Of a stretch of DNA of 7,597 nt, positions 6,147 through 7,597 are shown piece by piece (the first letter of the stretch is position 1; every line of letters begins with the position of its first letter). Position numbers and translations under genes: made by a program. A model generated the notes under the pieces. It was not told the origin of the DNA. It searched no databases and worked only from the letters and a program-made list of their open reading frames with translations. This stretch comes from Actinomycetota bacterium (lineage in GTDB: Bacteria > Actinomycetota > Coriobacteriia > Anaerosomatales > D1FN1-002): the NCBI GenBank assembly GCA_005774595.1, contig VAUM01000069.1, positions 1 through 7,597 on the forward strand. The letters run 5' to 3'.

Positions 6147-7083
6147 CCCCGTCGACTACGCCGTCCGCGTCCGGCGGCTCACCAAGCGCTTCGGCCCGGT
6201 CGCGGCGCTGCGCGGTGTGGACCTGTCGGTGCCTGCCGGGTCGGTCTACGGCTTCCTCGGCCCCAACGGCGCGGGGAAGACCACCACGCTGCGCATCCTC
6301 ACCGGCCTCGCGCGCCCGACCTCGGGCGAAGCGCAGATCCTCGGGCACGACCTGTCCGCCGACGGGGCGGCCGCGCGGGCGCAGACCGGGTTCCTGCCCG
6401 ACGTGCCCGGCTTCTACCCTTGGATGACGGCCGAGGAGTTCCTGCGCTTCTCGGGGCGGCTCTTCGACCTCGACGCGGTCCTGCTGGATGACCGCGTGCG
6501 GGCGCTGCTCGACCTCGCCGGCCTTGCCGGCGTGACGACGCGCATCGGGGGCTACTCGCGGGGCATGAAGCAGCGCCTCGGCATCGCGCAGGCGCTCGTC
6601 AACGCCCCGAAGGTCCTCATGCTCGACGAACCGACCTCGGCGCTCGACCCGATGGGACGCCGGGACGTGCTCGAGATGATCGCGTCGCTCCGCGGCCGGA
6701 CGACCGTGCTGTTCTCGACCCACATCCTGGCCGACGTAGAGCGCGTGTGCGACCGGGTCGGCATCCTGAGCGCAGGGCGCGTGGTGGCCGAGGGCACGCT
6801 CGAAGAGCTGCTCGCGCCACGCGGTGGTCACCTGTTCGAGGTCGAGGTGGCCGACGGCGCCGAGCGCCTCGAGGCCGACGTGCGCAGGCGGGCGTGGTGC
6901 ACGGGCGTGACGCGCGATGGCCGCGTGCTGCGCATCAACGCGTCGGACCTCGCCGCGGCGCAGTTCGAGATCCCGGGGCTGATCACCGTGCTGTCGGTGC
7001 CGCTCGTGCGCTTCGAGATGGCCGAGGCCTCGCTCGAGGACGTCTTCCTCGACCTCGTGGGCGGGGGAGGCGAGGCGGCGTGA
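6139..7083 (+). CDS. ABC transporter ATP-binding protein (ABC-2 export type, YxlF-like)
   Basis: The product is 314 residues and powers the permease encoded next. Walker A is GPNGAGKTT (41-49), the signature is YSRGMKQR (139-146), Walker B is VLMLDEP (159-165) with catalytic Glu164, and the H-loop is STHIL with His195. The usual Q-loop glutamine position reads FLPDVPGFYPWMT, with Asp instead of Gln. Residues from about 225 form the C-terminal extension common in drug/Nat/Ccm-type exporters (ATPase subfamilies A and B), ending SLEDVFLDLVG. The ATG at 6139 was chosen because homology begins right after it; the frame is open to 6085, overlapping the previous gene much further. The natural substrate is unknown. 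The TGA overlaps the permease GTG by 4 nt. Confidence 0.93.
   Translation: MTDPVDYAVRVRRLTKRFGPVAALRGVDLSVPAGSVYGFLGPNGAGKTTTLRILTGLARPTSGEAQILGHDLSADGAAARAQTGFLPDVPGFYPWMTAEEFLRFSGRLFDLDAVLLDDRVRALLDLAGLAGVTTRIGGYSRGMKQRLGIAQALVNAPKVLMLDEPTSALDPMGRRDVLEMIASLRGRTTVLFSTHILADVERVCDRVGILSAGRVVAEGTLEELLAPRGGHLFEVEVADGAERLEADVRRRAWCTGVTRDGRVLRINASDLAAAQFEIPGLITVLSVPLVRFEMAEASLEDVFLDLVGGGGEAA
7064..7070 (+). promoter_or_regulatory. Shine-Dalgarno site for the permease gene
   Basis: GGGGAGG lies inside the last ATPase codons, 9 nt upstream of the GTG at 7080. It supports that start and coupled translation of ATPase and permease. Confidence 0.65.
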
Positions 7084-7597
7084 AGGCGTTCGCCGCGTTC
7101 CTGCGCAAGGAGCTGTTCGAGATCGTGCGTACCTGGCGCATCTGGGTGCTGCCGGGCATCGTGCTGTTCGTCGCGCTGACCGGGCCGCCGCTTGCCAGGC
7201 TCACGCCGCAGATCCTCGCGGCGGTGATGCCCGCGAGCAGCGGAGTGCGCATCGAGTTGCCGACACCGACCTACCTGGACGCCTACGCGCAGTGGGTGAG
7301 GAACCTCACCCAGATGGTGACGTTCGCGCTCGTGATCATGTGGGGCGGGCTGGTGTCCGGCGAGCGACGGTCGGGCACCGCGGTCCTCGTGCTCACGAAG
7401 CCGCTGTCGAGGACCGCGTTCATACTCGGCAAGGCGCTGTCGGCTGCCGCACTGCTCGTCGCGACGACGTGCGTCGGGGCGGCGGTGACGTGGGGCATGA
7501 CGGCAGCGGTGTTCCGAGACGCGCCGCTCGGCCGCCTGCTCGCGATCACGGGGCCGTGGCTCGCGTACGCGATCTTCCTGCTCGCTGGATCTTATAC
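7080..7597 (+). CDS. ABC-2 type transporter permease (3' partial, YxlG-like)
   Basis: Membrane partner of the ATPase encoded just upstream. 172 residues are visible before the window ends; the full protein is probably 250-300. It starts with the amphipathic leader MKAFAAFLRKELFEIVRTWR. Membrane segments follow at about 22-38, 77-93 and 115-140, and a fourth begins at about 158. An outside loop with PTPTYLDAYAQW lies between the first two. The segment SGERRSGTAVLVLTKPLSR (93-111) is the characteristic cytoplasmic loop of ABC-2 permeases, with the conserved E-x-x-x-G-T and K-P-x-S-R. The GTG start at 7080 sits in a GTGA overlap with the ATPase stop. The final few codons should not be trusted, because the window end resembles an adapter remnant. 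Confidence 0.88.
   Translation, partial: MKAFAAFLRKELFEIVRTWRIWVLPGIVLFVALTGPPLARLTPQILAAVMPASSGVRIELPTPTYLDAYAQWVRNLTQMVTFALVIMWGGLVSGERRSGTAVLVLTKPLSRTAFILGKALSAAALLVATTCVGAAVTWGMTAAVFRDAPLGRLLAITGPWLAYAIFLLAGSY
7585..7597. other. Window end resembling a transposon-adapter (Nextera mosaic end) remnant
   Basis: The last 13 bases match the mosaic-end sequence CTGTCTCTTATAC at 11 positions, and the last eight (TCTTATAC) match exactly. They are AT-rich against a very GC-rich background. This may be uncut adapter at a contig end and not genome; a chance match cannot be excluded. Confidence 0.4.

Noticed and set aside
5965..6831. Long - strand open frame opposite the PLDc_N and ATPase genes
   Set aside because: It is a shadow of well-supported genes on the other strand and has low-complexity Arg/His/Pro-rich content.
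1..7597. Defence system, prophage, CRISPR array or mobile element
   Set aside because: I looked for repeats, integrases, transposases and toxin-antitoxin-like small genes on both strands and found none; all genes are metabolic, tRNA-modification or transport types.

Overview
This is a very GC-rich bacterial window in which every convincing gene lies on the + strand. The gene set points to an actinobacterium (Actinomycetota). It carries mihF, the actinobacterial integration host factor, in the conserved order mihF-gmk-rpoZ directly downstream of pyrimidine biosynthesis genes, and GTG starts are common. A class 1B pyrD, a separate pyrE between pyrF and mihF, and a thiI gene are unlike the usual Streptomyces/Mycobacterium order. 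They suggest a deep-branching or Coriobacteriia-like lineage; that placement is inference.

Layout. Positions 1-2167 hold the end of a de novo UMP operon: pyrD (5' end cut by the window), pyrF and pyrE. Positions 2168-2278 are the only sizeable intergenic gap. It holds the leader of the next transcription unit, whose likely promoter (TTGCAA, 17 nt, TAGGTT) sits across the end of pyrE. Positions 2279-3477 hold mihF, gmk and rpoZ: a nucleoid protein, GMP-to-GDP conversion and the RNA polymerase omega subunit. Positions 3493-5780 hold two tRNA-modification-type genes joined by a 4-nt overlap: thiI (4-thiouridine) and a homologue of the tRNA-queuosine mannosyltransferase family (DUF3524 plus GT-B fold). 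Positions 5826-7597 hold a membrane export cassette: a small two-helix PLDc_N protein, an ABC ATPase and the start of an ABC-2 permease. This is the same gene trio as yxlE-yxlF-yxlG of Bacillus subtilis, but with no sigma factor gene in view. The permease runs off the window end.

The genes are packed tightly, with overlaps of 4, 4, 8 and 4 nt at four junctions, so much of the window is probably co-transcribed. Apart from the pyrE-mihF gap no intergenic stretch exceeds 70 bases, and no gene-free stretch reaches 300. I saw no tRNA, rRNA, CRISPR array, insertion sequence or convincing intrinsic terminator. Most of the window is core metabolism. The points most worth a second look are the queuosine-mannosyltransferase-like gene coupled to thiI, the promoter and dyad at the pyrE end, the run of rare codons in pyrE, and the sigma-less yxlEFG-like cassette. 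The last bases resemble a sequencing-adapter end and should be treated with care.
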